Shown here piece by piece: positions 9,362-18,303 of a stretch of DNA of 64,000 bases (its first letter is position 1; each line of letters begins with the position of its first letter). The translations under genes and the position numbers were made by a program. The notes below the pieces were generated by a model, which searched no databases, had not been told where the DNA came from, and saw nothing but the letters and a program-made list of their open reading frames with translations. Origin of the DNA: Acetobacter malorum (GTDB taxonomy: Bacteria > Pseudomonadota > Alphaproteobacteria > Acetobacterales > Acetobacteraceae); the NCBI RefSeq assembly GCF_001580615.1, contig NZ_LHZC01000057.1, forward strand, positions 310,001 through 374,000, in the 5' to 3' direction.

Positions 9362-9679
9362 TCAGCCTTTGGCGGAAGAGACAACCACGCCAGCTTCATC
9401 AGCCTGAGCGCGCAGCAGACCGGCATCTTCACCCGTCAGGCCTTCATCATCCAGTTCCGCATCCGTCAGGTCATAGACCAGATAGACCGGGTCGGCCCCG
9501 TCCAGCGATTCTTCGCCACCCAGATCGTAGGAACGGGCTGCCACATATTCAGGCCCGCGCATTTTCTCTTCAATTTTCTTCACGGCTGCAATCGGGCTTG
9601 CGGCCTTCATGACTTCCAGCAGCACATTCGGGCCGGGATCAATCACAGCGTAGGTCGTAAGTTTGTTCGTTGCACTCAT
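9362..9679 (-). CDS. Small acidic protein of unknown function
   Basis: About 105 residues, not recognised. It begins MSATNKLTTYAVIDPGPNVL, has one short basic helix (AVKKIEEKMRG), and is otherwise rich in Asp and Glu (DLTDAELDDEGLTGEDAGLL). No signal peptide or membrane segment is visible, so it should be cytosolic. Two in-frame ATGs (9685, 9679) follow AAGGAG; the spacing of 9 bases favours 9679. A good ribosome-binding site, its own terminator, and coding-like composition support a real gene. It is divergent from argH. Confidence 0.6.
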   Translation of the reverse strand: MSATNKLTTYAVIDPGPNVLLEVMKAASPIAAVKKIEEKMRGPEYVAARSYDLGGEESLDGADPVYLVYDLTDAELDDEGLTGEDAGLLRAQADEAGVVVSSAKG

Positions 9680-9933
9680 AGTCATGAACTCCTTGGAATC
9701 CTGTTCCTCTTGCCTGCGCAAGATAGGGATGATCCCGCGTTACGAAAACCCATGCCGCGTAGCAGGGCAGCCCCGCCCTCACAACAGGTGATAACGGCAT
9801 CATGGCGTATCCTCACGGTTTGCGCCACGGCGCGCGCATCAGTAGGGTGCACGCTTTGCACGCTGCACCCACGGGCCTGACCCACCGGATGCAGCACACA
9901 GACACTTTTTAAGGATACGGGTTGGGGCATGAC
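9680..9933. promoter_or_regulatory. Divergent intergenic region upstream of argH with an inverted repeat
   Basis: A 254-base gap between two divergent genes. It holds a perfect 7-base inverted repeat (GGGTGCA at 9845-9851 and TGCACCC at 9864-9870) with a 12-base loop, about 65 bases before the argH start. No clear promoter hexamers were found. It could be an operator or a leader hairpin. Confidence 0.3.
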
Positions 9934-11394
9934 ATGTCTCTGAGCAGCACGGACACCACCAGCACGGCCGCCGGGGCCAAAGCAGACGCCAACATGCAGT
10001 GGGGCGGCCGTTTTGCCGGTGGCCCTTCCCAGATCATGCAGGCCATCAACGCCTCGATCGGGTTTGATAAAGCCATGTGGAAGCAGGATATCGCAGGGTC
10101 TCTGGCCCATGCGGCCATGCTGGCCCATACCGGCATTATCTCTGCTGAGGATGAAGCCGCCATCCGCGAAGGCCTGACGGCCATCGGCAAGGATATTGAA
10201 GCCGGACGCTTTGAATTTTCCGAAGCGCTGGAAGATATTCACATGAATATCGAAGCCCGCCTGTCCGAACGGATTGGCGAGCCCGGCAAACGCCTGCACA
10301 CCGCCCGCTCCCGGAACGATCAGGTCGCGACCGACTTCCGCCTGTGGACGCGGGACGCGCTGGACGGGCTGGACCAGCAGGTGGCCTCCCTGATGCGCGC
10401 CCTCGCCCGCCGTGCGGAAGAGCATGCCTCAGACCCCATGCCCGGCTTTACCCACCTGCAAACCGCGCAGCCCGTGACGTTTGGCCACCATCTGATGGCC
10501 TATGTGGAAATGCTGGCCCGTGACCGTGGCCGTCTGGCAGACACCCGCAAACGCCTGAACGAATGCCCGCTCGGCTCCGCAGCGCTGGCAGGCACGTCCT
10601 TCCCCATCGATCGGAAGATGACGGCTCGCACGCTGGGCTTTGACCGCCCGACGGCGAACTCACTCGATTCCGTGTCGGACCGGGACTTTGCGCTGGAATA
10701 TCTCTCGACCCTGTCCATCATGGCCATGCACCTCTCCCGTCTGGCGGAAGAGATTGTGATCTGGTGTTCCTCACCGTTCTCCTTCATCCGCCTGTCCGAT
10801 GCGTTCACTACCGGCTCCTCCATCATGCCGCAGAAGCGCAACCCGGATGCGGCTGAACTGGTGCGCGCCAAAACAGGCCGCATTACCGGCAGCCTTGTCA
10901 GCCTGCTGACGGTGATGAAAGGCCTGCCGCTGGCTTACGCCAAAGATATGCAGGAAGATAAAGAGCCGGTTTTTGCCGCGACCGATGCTGCCGCCCTCTC
11001 CCTCGCCGCCTGTGACGGCATGGTGCGGGATATGACGGCTAACACGGCGCAGATGCGTGCGCTGGCTGGCTCCGGCTTCTCCACCGCGACTGACATTGCC
11101 GACTGGCTGGTGCGGGTGCTCAAAGTGCCGTTCCGGACCGCGCATCACGTCACCGGTCGACTGGTCGCCAAAGCGGAAGAAAAAGGTGTGGATCTGGCGG
11201 ATCTGTCTCTGGCAGAAATGCAGGCGGAAGAACCCGGCATTACGGACGATATCTATTCCGTGCTGACGGTCGAAGCCTCTATTGCCTCCCGCACCAGCGA
11301 GGGCGGCACCGCTGGCAGCAATGTGCAGCGTGAAGCCCGCAAATGGCTGGCCGCACTGGATGCTGAACCTGCGGCTGAACACAAAGGGGCCTGA
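9934..11394 (+). CDS. argH: Argininosuccinate lyase
   Basis: Splits argininosuccinate into arginine and fumarate. The 486-residue fumarase/aspartase-superfamily protein contains [44 protein letters not shown], and the signature [12 protein letters not shown]. The ATG at 9934 is preferred over an in-frame TTG at 9922. A lipoprotein gene starts two bases after its stop and lysA follows, so arginine and lysine synthesis genes share this neighbourhood. Confidence 0.96.
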   Translation: MSLSSTDTTSTAAGAKADANMQWGGRFAGGPSQIMQAINASIGFDKAMWKQDIAGSLAHAAMLAHTGIISAEDEAAIREGLTAIGKDIEAGRFEFSEALEDIHMNIEARLSERIGEPGKRLHTARSRNDQVATDFRLWTRDALDGLDQQVASLMRALARRAEEHASDPMPGFTHLQTAQPVTFGHHLMAYVEMLARDRGRLADTRKRLNECPLGSAALAGTSFPIDRKMTARTLGFDRPTANSLDSVSDRDFALEYLSTLSIMAMHLSRLAEEIVIWCSSPFSFIRLSDAFTTGSSIMPQKRNPDAAELVRAKTGRITGSLVSLLTVMKGLPLAYAKDMQEDKEPVFAATDAAALSLAACDGMVRDMTANTAQMRALAGSGFSTATDIADWLVRVLKVPFRTAHHVTGRLVAKAEEKGVDLADLSLAEMQAEEPGITDDIYSVLTVEASIASRTSEGGTAGSNVQREARKWLAALDAEPAAEHKGA

Positions 11395-11396
11395 GC

Positions 11397-11540
11397 ATGA
11401 AGATCCGTCTGATTGTCAGCTTTCTGGCGCTGGTTGTGCTGGCCCTGCCGCTGAGCGGCTGCGGCAAGAAGGGCTCTCCCCACGCGCCGGGGCCGCAGGA
11501 TAAAATCATCTATCCGCAGGGCTACCCGCCCGCCGACTAA
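11397..11540 (+). CDS. lptM: LptM/YifL-like small lipoprotein
   Basis: A 47-residue open frame. It begins MKIRLIVSFLALVVLALPLS, giving a basic n-region, a hydrophobic core and a lipobox before GCGKKGSPHAPGP. The LxGCGxKG pattern after the lipobox is that of LptM (formerly YifL), the small outer-membrane lipoprotein known in E. coli to help mature the LPS transporter LptD. The short proline-rich tail ends YPQGYPPAD. It starts two bases after the argH stop and precedes lysA; small lipoproteins of this type are commonly found next to lysA or dapF. Confidence 0.8.
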   Translation: MKIRLIVSFLALVVLALPLSGCGKKGSPHAPGPQDKIIYPQGYPPAD

Positions 11541-11593
11541 GCTGGCGTGATGACTGGCAATCTGTCAGGCTGGCGGTATAACAGAACAAACAC

Positions 11594-11649
11594 GCTCCGG
11601 GTCCGGCAGAAGCCGCCCTGCCGCATGGGTGCCGGAGCATTTTATTTTC
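11594..11649 (+). terminator. Possible terminator or attenuating hairpin between lptM and lysA
   Basis: GCTCCGG (11594-11600) pairs with CCGGAGC (11632-11638), with an inner CGGCAG/CTGCCG stem, and the structure is followed by ATTTTATTTTC. This would end or reduce transcription from argH-lptM before lysA. Confidence 0.5.
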
Positions 11650-11665
11650 AAGGCTTACGCGCCCC

Positions 11666-13009
11666 ATGGCCGATGATGTGACGTTTCATGACCCGGACCC
11701 ATCCGTTGCGGAGCTGCTGGCCAGCCGCCCGTTTCTGGAGATGGACCCGCTCTGCGGCCTGATGCTGGATGGCGTGGCGCTTAACGCCATTGCGGATAAA
11801 GTTGGCACACCCTGCTGGGTGCTGAGCGGTGATACCCTGCGCGCGCGCATGCACCGGATGCGCCAAGCCATGCAGGATGCCGGACTGAACGCTTCCATCC
11901 ATTATGCCGTGAAGGCCAATGATCATCTGGCCGTCCTCTCCCTGCTGCGTCAGGAAGGCTTTGGTGCGGATATCGTCAGCGGAGGCGAACTGGCTCGTGT
12001 GCTCAAGGCTGGCATCCCGGCCAGCCACATCGTGTTTTCCGGGGTGGGCAAAAGTGATGCCGAGCTGGAGCATGCCATTGGTCTGGGCATTGGGCAGATC
12101 AATGTAGAAAGTGCGGAAGAGCTGGACATCATTTCCGGCATTGCCAGCAAACTTGGCAAAGACGCCACCATCACCCTGCGCGTAAACCCGGACGTGGACG
12201 CTAAAACCCACGCCAAAATCACCACCGGACTGGCCGCCAACAAATTCGGCATCCCGTATGATGACGCCGCAGCCCTCTACACCCGTGCCGCAAGCCTGCC
12301 CGGTATTCGCGCGGTCGGGTTCTCCACCCATATTGGCAGCCAGATTACTTCCGTCGCGCCTTATCGCGCTGCATACGCCCGCATTGCCGAACTGGTGCAG
12401 ACCGTGCGGGCCGCGGGCCAGACAGTTGAGGTTGTGGATTGTGGCGGCGGCCTTGGCATTTCCTATCGCAACGAGCCGGAAGGCCAGCCGGAAGCACTGG
12501 CCGGGGCCATCAAGGCAGAACTCGGCGGCCTGAATGTCCGTCTGGCCATTGAGCCGGGGCGCTGGCCCGTTGGTCCCTCCGGTCTGTTGCTCAGCACTGT
12601 TATTCTGAACAAGGCGCGTGGTGATGAAGCCCCGTTCCTTGTGCTGGACGCCGCCATGAATGACCTGCTGCGCCCCAGCATGTATGATGCCTGGCATGGC
12701 ATTGTTCCCCTCAGCCCGCATGACGCCGCCCTGCCCGCAGGCCCGGCGCATGTGGTTGGCCCAGTGTGTGAAAGCGGGGATACCTTCGCGCGGGACCGCG
12801 CCCTTCCCCCTATGCAGCGCGGCGCACGCGTGGCCATTCTGGATACCGGGGCCTATGGCGCTGTGATGAGCTCCACCTACAACAGTCGCCCGCTGGCAGC
12901 GGAAGTGCTGGTGGACAAGGGCGCGTGGCACGTAATCCGCCCGCGCCAGCCGCTTGAAGCCCTGTGGCAGGATGAAAGCGTGCCCTCCCACCTTGCCGGA
13001 ACCGCATGA
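11666..13009 (+). CDS. lysA: Diaminopimelate decarboxylase
   Basis: PLP enzyme that converts meso-diaminopimelate to lysine. In the 447-residue product the PLP lysine is K83 in IHYAVKANDH. The phosphate loop is seen as CGGGLGISY. CESGDTFARDR carries the active-site Cys from the partner subunit, and AYGAVMSSTYNSRP is the C-terminal domain motif. The ATG at 11666 fits family length. The stop overlaps the start of the next gene (ATGA, 13006-13009), so the two are translationally coupled. Confidence 0.96.
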   Translation: MADDVTFHDPDPSVAELLASRPFLEMDPLCGLMLDGVALNAIADKVGTPCWVLSGDTLRARMHRMRQAMQDAGLNASIHYAVKANDHLAVLSLLRQEGFGADIVSGGELARVLKAGIPASHIVFSGVGKSDAELEHAIGLGIGQINVESAEELDIISGIASKLGKDATITLRVNPDVDAKTHAKITTGLAANKFGIPYDDAAALYTRAASLPGIRAVGFSTHIGSQITSVAPYRAAYARIAELVQTVRAAGQTVEVVDCGGGLGISYRNEPEGQPEALAGAIKAELGGLNVRLAIEPGRWPVGPSGLLLSTVILNKARGDEAPFLVLDAAMNDLLRPSMYDAWHGIVPLSPHDAALPAGPAHVVGPVCESGDTFARDRALPPMQRGARVAILDTGAYGAVMSSTYNSRPLAAEVLVDKGAWHVIRPRQPLEALWQDESVPSHLAGTA

Positions 13010-15840
13010 AGACGGCGGATCTGAAACAGGATCTGGCCTCCTCCACTGCGGACGGAGGTTCTCTGGCGGCCCGGCTGGCGACCGTCCGCCAACACGCGGC
13101 CTATGTGCTGCATACCGAACAACTCTGGCCCGCTCTTCAGCCCACGCTGGCGCTCCTTGGCGTGTATGGCGTGGCGGGGCTTTTACGCCTGCCGCAACAT
13201 CTGCCGGACGGGCTGCGACTTGTGGCTGTTGCCGGATGGCTCAGCCTGTGTGGCTGGCGCCTGCATAATGACCTCTCCCGCCTGAAGGCCCCCACAGCGG
13301 CCGCCATTGACCGCCGGATTGAACGCGCCTCCGGCCTCCACAACCGCCCGCTCGCCACCCTGACAGATCAACCTGCCGGTGCCCGCAAAGGCCAGCCGCA
13401 ACCGTTGTGGCAGGCTCACCAGCAGCGTGTTCTGGCCTCTCTTGGCACGTTACGCGCCGGATGGCCGCGCCTGCTGCCTGCCAGCCCGGCGCGCCGCTGG
13501 ATAGGGGCCGCTCTGCTGGCGGCTTTGGTTGGCACCGGGGTTATGGCAGGGTCGTCCGCGCCCGGTCGTCTTCTGGCAGCGTTCATCCCCGGACGGGATG
13601 ACCCGGACGTGCCGATGGCGCATGTGGAAGCGTGGATTACCCCTCCGGCTTACGCGCCGGAAGCCCCGGTTTTCCTCAACCCTAATGCTCCCGCTCCCTC
13701 TGTACCAGAAGGCGCGCGGCTGACCGTTATTGTCACAGGCCTGTCCTCCCACCCCGTTCTGCGCAGCGCAGGCGGGCTGGTCATGCAGGATGAAGCCCGC
13801 CAGACGCTGGACCGGCAGAGCTGGAAAATTCAAGTCACCCTCCACCACAGCGGCCTTGTGCGCGTAGCCGGACGAGGCCGCACCCTTACCCGCTGGCCCG
13901 TGACAGTTCTGCCCGATGCTGCCCCCACCGCTGCATGGGGCCCTAACCCCGGCGCTGGCAAAACAGACTGGCGCACCCGCCTGCCGTATGAAGCAGCACA
14001 TGCCTACGGGCTGGCCTCGCTCTCCGTGCAGTTGCATCTTGTGCATCCGGGGCGCGGGCCGTCCCGCACGCTCACAGTGCCTCTGCCCCTCAGCGGCCAT
14101 CCCAAATCAGCCAAAGGCCTTAGCACGCCGGACCTTTCGGAAGATCCATGGGCAGGCGAAGAGGTGACCGGCAACGTCGTCGCGACCGCTGTCAGCGGAC
14201 ATGAAGGCCAGAGCAAACCGGCCACCTTCCGGCTGGGCGCGCGCGTCTTCCACTCCCCCGTGGCCCGCGCAGTGCTGGACCTGCGCAAACGCTTTGCTCT
14301 GGGGCGCGAAAGCCGGAGCGAAACCGCAACGGACCTCGCCGCCCTTGGGGAAACCCCCGGCCCGATTAATGATCACACGGGCATGTTCCTGACCCTGACG
14401 AGCCTCGTCGCTATGCTGGACGACAAGGAAGTGGATACGGAAACCGCCCGCACCAGCACGACTAATCTGCTGTGGGATCTGGCACTGGATATTGAAGACC
14501 GCCGCAAAGGCGATGATGCCAGTGCTCAGGCCTCCATTGAGGTGCGCGCCGCTCAGGCAGCCGTGGCCCAGCAGTTGCAGCATATGCGGGAAGACGGTCA
14601 GCAATCCCCGCAGGCGCGTGAGGAACTGGAAGCGCGACTGAAAACCCTGAAAGACGCCATTGCCCGCAAGATGCAGGCTCTCGCGGCGCAGGCCATGCGG
14701 GAACATACGGCCATTCCGGATCTGCCCGGTTTTTCCAAAGCCGGAGATAAGGCGTTTTCCCGCCTGATGCAGCAGTTGCAGCGTGATGCCGCCAACGGCC
14801 ACTCCGCCGAGGCCCTGCAACGCCTGCAACAAATGGAAGACGCCACGGAGCGCATGCGCAACGCCACCCCGCAGGATATGGCGGCCATGGCGCAACAGAT
14901 GGTGGCGCAGCAGAAAGCGCGTGAACAGGCCGCCGCTCTGCGGGACCTGACGGGTAAGGAAACGTCCCTGCTGGACCATGCTCAGTCCCGTCTGGATGAA
15001 ACACTTCGCGCTCAGGCCCGCCAGCAGAACGACATGGACCCGGACGAAGACGGGGATGAGGATTACGGTGCCATGTCCACCTCTGAACTGCTGCGTAAGC
15101 TCGGCCTCCCCGTGCCCCCCGGCACTGACCAGAACGCCCCCTCGCCACACGCAGCCCCTCACCATCCCGACACCTCTTCGGACGATGCCCAGCAACCCGC
15201 TCTGGATCCGGCCAAAGCTGAAGCACAAGCCGCTGCGCGCCGCACGGACCGCGCCACCCAGCATGCACTGGACCGCGCGCTGGATGAGCTGAAAGACGAA
15301 TTCAAGGAACTCACCGGCAAAACGCCCCCGGCGTTCTCCGACGCCCAGAAAAGCATGCACGATGCCCGCAAGGCTCTGGCCGACGGAGATGATGCTGCCG
15401 CCGCCACGGCGGAAGAAAAAGTGCTGGAAGCCCTGCGCAAAAGCCGCCAGCAGATGCAGGACACCATGAAGGGCAACGGCCAGAACGCGACCCCGAGCTT
15501 CCTGCCCGCTTTTGGCGGCAATAGCGGCGGCCAGTCCGGTGGACAGGGTGAAGGATCGCAAGGTCAGGGCAGCGGGGACGAAGGGGATGGCGGTGCGTCC
15601 CCCTCTGATGACGCGGATGACAGCGACGGTCAGGATAACGCCAAAGGCAAGCGTGACCCGCTGGGCCGCCGCATGGGTGAAGGCGGGGATCAGGCCCCGG
15701 ATGACGGCACGCATATCCCCGATAACGTCGCCCGCCAGCGCGCGCGGGAGATTGAGCAGGAACTGCGCCGCCGCGATTCCGACCGCACGCGCCCGCAGCA
15801 GGAACTGGACTATCTGGACCGTCTGCTCAAACCGTTCTGA
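13006..15840 (+). CDS. TIGR02302 (DUF4175)-type large membrane protein
   Basis: A 944-residue protein that matches the alphaproteobacterial TIGR02302/DUF4175 family, whose function is not known. Two hydrophobic regions lie near residues 45-85 and 165-190, followed by a periplasm-like beta-rich part (about 200-430) with PDVPMAHVEAWITPPAYAP. A long Gln/Ala/Glu/Met-rich helical, coiled-coil-like region spans about 500-830. A Gly/Ser/Asp-rich low-complexity stretch follows near 835-890, before a conserved end with DNVARQRAREIEQELRRRDS and QQELDYLDRLLKPF. It overlaps lysA by 4 bases, the usual location in this group. Confidence 0.85.
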   Translation: MKTADLKQDLASSTADGGSLAARLATVRQHAAYVLHTEQLWPALQPTLALLGVYGVAGLLRLPQHLPDGLRLVAVAGWLSLCGWRLHNDLSRLKAPTAAAIDRRIERASGLHNRPLATLTDQPAGARKGQPQPLWQAHQQRVLASLGTLRAGWPRLLPASPARRWIGAALLAALVGTGVMAGSSAPGRLLAAFIPGRDDPDVPMAHVEAWITPPAYAPEAPVFLNPNAPAPSVPEGARLTVIVTGLSSHPVLRSAGGLVMQDEARQTLDRQSWKIQVTLHHSGLVRVAGRGRTLTRWPVTVLPDAAPTAAWGPNPGAGKTDWRTRLPYEAAHAYGLASLSVQLHLVHPGRGPSRTLTVPLPLSGHPKSAKGLSTPDLSEDPWAGEEVTGNVVATAVSGHEGQSKPATFRLGARVFHSPVARAVLDLRKRFALGRESRSETATDLAALGETPGPINDHTGMFLTLTSLVAMLDDKEVDTETARTSTTNLLWDLALDIEDRRKGDDASAQASIEVRAAQAAVAQQLQHMREDGQQSPQAREELEARLKTLKDAIARKMQALAAQAMREHTAIPDLPGFSKAGDKAFSRLMQQLQRDAANGHSAEALQRLQQMEDATERMRNATPQDMAAMAQQMVAQQKAREQAAALRDLTGKETSLLDHAQSRLDETLRAQARQQNDMDPDEDGDEDYGAMSTSELLRKLGLPVPPGTDQNAPSPHAAPHHPDTSSDDAQQPALDPAKAEAQAAARRTDRATQHALDRALDELKDEFKELTGKTPPAFSDAQKSMHDARKALADGDDAAAATAEEKVLEALRKSRQQMQDTMKGNGQNATPSFLPAFGGNSGGQSGGQGEGSQGQGSGDEGDGGASPSDDADDSDGQDNAKGKRDPLGRRMGEGGDQAPDDGTHIPDNVARQRAREIEQELRRRDSDRTRPQQELDYLDRLLKPF

Positions 15841-15930
15841 GGTCAGAAAAGGACGGCCTTGGCCTTGCCTACCCGCCATCAAAAGCCCTAGGGTCTCACC
15901 ATCTTTAAATGGATATGAGTATCGGCTTTT

Positions 15931-16917
15931 ATGGCTCGTTTTCTTGTTACTGGTGGCGCCGGATATGTTGGCAGCCACGTTGTCCTGGCCCTTCTGGATG
16001 ATGGGCATGACGTTGTGGTGTTCGACAGCCTGCGCACGGGCCATCGCTCAGCCGTGCCGGATGCGGCAACGTTCATCCATGGAGATCTGGCGGATCTGGA
16101 GTGCCTGAACCGCGTTCTGGCCGATGGCCCGTGGGATGGCGTCCTGCATTTTGCCGCCCTCTCTCTGGTGGGTGAAAGCATGCAGGACCCGATGCTGTAT
16201 ATGTCCGCCAATGCGGGCATCGGCTTCGGGCTAATTGATGCCTGCGTGCGCCACGGCATCAAACGGTTTGTGTTCTCCTCCACCGCAGCGCTGTTTGGCT
16301 CTGCGGGGGATGAACCGATCAGCGAAGATACACCTGTTGACCCCGGCTCCCCGTATGGTGAGAGCAAATACATGGTGGAACGCGCCCTGTACTGGGCCGA
16401 CCGTATCCATGGGCTGAAGAGCGCCTGCCTGCGCTACTTCAACGCCGCCGGGGCTGACCCTGCTGGCCGTGCAGGGGAAGACCATCGCCCCGAAACGCAT
16501 CTGATCCCGCTGGTGATTGATGCCGCCCTCAAGCGCCGCGCGGCTCTGACCCTGTTCGGGCAGGATTACCCGACGGCAGACGGCACCTGTATCCGTGACT
16601 ATGTGCATGTCACGGATCTGGCCCGCGCGCATCTGGCCGTTCTGCCCCTGCTGAACGAGAAGAGCGTGACGTTTAACGTCGGCACCGGGCGCGGCAATTC
16701 CAACCGCGAGATTATCGAAAGCGTTGCCCGCGTGACCGGGCTTGAAGTGCCCTGGCAGGCCGGTGACCGTCGCCCCGGTGACCCGCCGTGTCTGGTCGCC
16801 AGCCCCAAGCGCCTGATGGCCGCCACCGGCTGGGCTCCGGAATTCACGGATATCGACCGGATTGTGGAAACTGCCTTTGCATGGCGCAAAGACCACCCGC
16901 AGGGTTATGCAGACTAA
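15931..16917 (+). CDS. galE: UDP-glucose 4-epimerase
   Basis: Interconverts UDP-glucose and UDP-galactose for envelope polysaccharides. The 328-residue extended SDR protein has the NAD loop TGGAGYVGSH (residues 7-16), the catalytic Ser/Thr region SSTAALFG near 116-123, Y142 and K146 in YGESK, and RPGDPPCLVASPKRL in the C-terminal substrate domain. No terminator is visible before the protease gene, which overlaps the galE end by 11 bases. Confidence 0.93.
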   Translation: MARFLVTGGAGYVGSHVVLALLDDGHDVVVFDSLRTGHRSAVPDAATFIHGDLADLECLNRVLADGPWDGVLHFAALSLVGESMQDPMLYMSANAGIGFGLIDACVRHGIKRFVFSSTAALFGSAGDEPISEDTPVDPGSPYGESKYMVERALYWADRIHGLKSACLRYFNAAGADPAGRAGEDHRPETHLIPLVIDAALKRRAALTLFGQDYPTADGTCIRDYVHVTDLARAHLAVLPLLNEKSVTFNVGTGRGNSNREIIESVARVTGLEVPWQAGDRRPGDPPCLVASPKRLMAATGWAPEFTDIDRIVETAFAWRKDHPQGYAD

Positions 16918-17764
16918 GCCGCAACACTTTACCTCTACCCTGCGTAACGTCTGTTCGGAGCCATTACGCAGGGCTTTGGCTACGGGGTTTGGGGTCGCCG
17001 CATATGTAACAGCCGGGGCAGCCATGTCTCTGCTGTTCCCCGGTCTGCCTGCTTATGCAGAAGGGCCGGACTACCGCACCCATCTGGCCGGGGTCACGCC
17101 GTTTGCGGACCCCAGACAGCGCGTCTCCACCACGCAGGCCCCGTGGTCAGCCATTGGCCGGGTGCAGACAGAGCTTGGCTCCCGCTGCACCGGCTTTCTC
17201 ATCAGCCCTGTGCTGGTGGAAACCGCAGCGCATTGCCTCTGGCTCACGCAGCCTCAACGTTTTGTTCAGCCCACCAGCGTGCATTTTCTGCGCGCCTATA
17301 GTGGCGATAAATTCACGGCCCATGCCCGCGTTGTCCGCTTTATTGTGCCTCCCGGTTATTCTCCCAATCAAGAAAGCCTGAGTGCCGGGCTGGACCACGC
17401 CACACTGGTGCTGGATCACCCGGTTGCCCGCCCGGATGAGGTCTTTCACGTCAGCACCACTCCTGACGCTATCGAACCCGGTATGGCGGTTGTGCTGGGA
17501 GGCTACGAGCAAAACATGCCGGACGTCATCACGGCGGATTTGCATTGCCATATGACCGGCCTGACGCACGACAGAGGCGGCAATCCTCTGTTCTCGCATG
17601 ATTGTGCGGGCACGCACGGCAGCAGTGGCGCCCCCCTGCTCTATCAGGACGCCTCTGGCTGGCATGTGCTTGGAGTGCAGGTTCTGGCGAGCGGCGCCCA
17701 TGCAGGCGGTCAGGCTGTGCCGCTTTTAAATAGCCGCAGCGGCACGTCGGAAGATCCGCAATAG
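16907..17764 (+). CDS. Exported trypsin-like serine protease
   Basis: A 285-residue chymotrypsin-fold (S1) protease. The triad can be placed at H109 in TAAHC, D163 in LDHATLVLD, and S240 in GSSGAP. A C94-C110 pair around the His fits the family disulfide. A hydrophobic segment near residues 27-50 ending PAYAEG looks like a signal peptide after an unusually long N-region. I chose the ATG at 16907, inside the last codons of galE; an upstream start at 16862 would add 15 residues translated over galE. It is most like the V8/glutamyl-endopeptidase-type exported proteases; the substrate is unknown. Confidence 0.82.
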   Translation: MQTKPQHFTSTLRNVCSEPLRRALATGFGVAAYVTAGAAMSLLFPGLPAYAEGPDYRTHLAGVTPFADPRQRVSTTQAPWSAIGRVQTELGSRCTGFLISPVLVETAAHCLWLTQPQRFVQPTSVHFLRAYSGDKFTAHARVVRFIVPPGYSPNQESLSAGLDHATLVLDHPVARPDEVFHVSTTPDAIEPGMAVVLGGYEQNMPDVITADLHCHMTGLTHDRGGNPLFSHDCAGTHGSSGAPLLYQDASGWHVLGVQVLASGAHAGGQAVPLLNSRSGTSEDPQ

Positions 17765-17878
17765 CGGTTTCCTCCCAGCGCAACACGCCATCCTGCATTT
17801 TACCTTACGGTGGCCAACACGCTTTTTCACAGCCTCCGCACGCACCATTTCTGGGACCGCAGGGCGTCTGTGCTCCTG

Positions 17879-18208
17879 TTAGTCCTGCGCAGGCAGTCCT
17901 TCACTCCGCGCCGCAGCATCCAGAATCGTTTTGAGCAAACCGGGGAATCGCGCTTCCAGCTCGGCATCCCGCAGGCTGTTCATGTGGTTCACGCCCACCA
18001 CCACAGTCCGCACCAGCCCTGCTTTTCGCAGCACGCTAAAATGGTGAGAGACGGAGGATTTCGGCCTGCCTCCCTGCAACGGAGCACAGGGTTGCGGCTG
18101 CAAAACCGAGAGTTTCTGCACAATGGACAGCCGATACGGGTCAGACAGCGCATGCAGGATAGCCGTTAACCGGAACGCCTCTGCTGGTGGATGCTCATAC
18201 TGCTTCAT
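17879..18208 (-). CDS. ArsR-family winged-helix transcriptional regulator
   Basis: A small DNA-binding protein (109 residues from the ATG at 18208; the frame is open to 18238). It has ILHALSDPYRLSIVQKL and the recognition helix region KSSVSHHFSVLRKAGLVRT typical of ArsR/SmtB. It has no clear metal-binding Cys pair, so it may sense another ligand, possibly an electrophile. AGGA lies about 8 bases before 18208. It is divergent from the old yellow enzyme gene, and a perfect palindrome lies between them, so it probably represses both. Confidence 0.85.
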   Translation of the reverse strand: MKQYEHPPAEAFRLTAILHALSDPYRLSIVQKLSVLQPQPCAPLQGGRPKSSVSHHFSVLRKAGLVRTVVVGVNHMNSLRDAELEARFPGLLKTILDAAARSEGLPAQD

Positions 18209-18242
18209 ACGTTTTTCCTGCCCTTTGCCCTTGCGCACGATG

Positions 18243-18266
18243 ATAGTTCGACTATTGTCGAACTAT
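18243..18266. promoter_or_regulatory. Palindromic operator for the ArsR-family regulator
   Basis: ATAGTTCGAC, four bases (TATT), then GTCGAACTAT: a perfect 10-base inverted repeat placed between the divergent regulator and oxidoreductase starts, 35 bases after the regulator start and 38 bases before the other ATG. Its size and form fit ArsR-type dimer binding. Confidence 0.8.
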
Positions 18267-18303
18267 TCGCTCACCCGCTTCATTTTGAAAAAGGGCCTCA
18301 CCC

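Noticed and set aside
14107-16044. Long minus-strand open frame of 645 codons
   Set aside because: Entirely antisense to the TIGR02302-type gene and galE start in GC-rich DNA; low-complexity and no domain.
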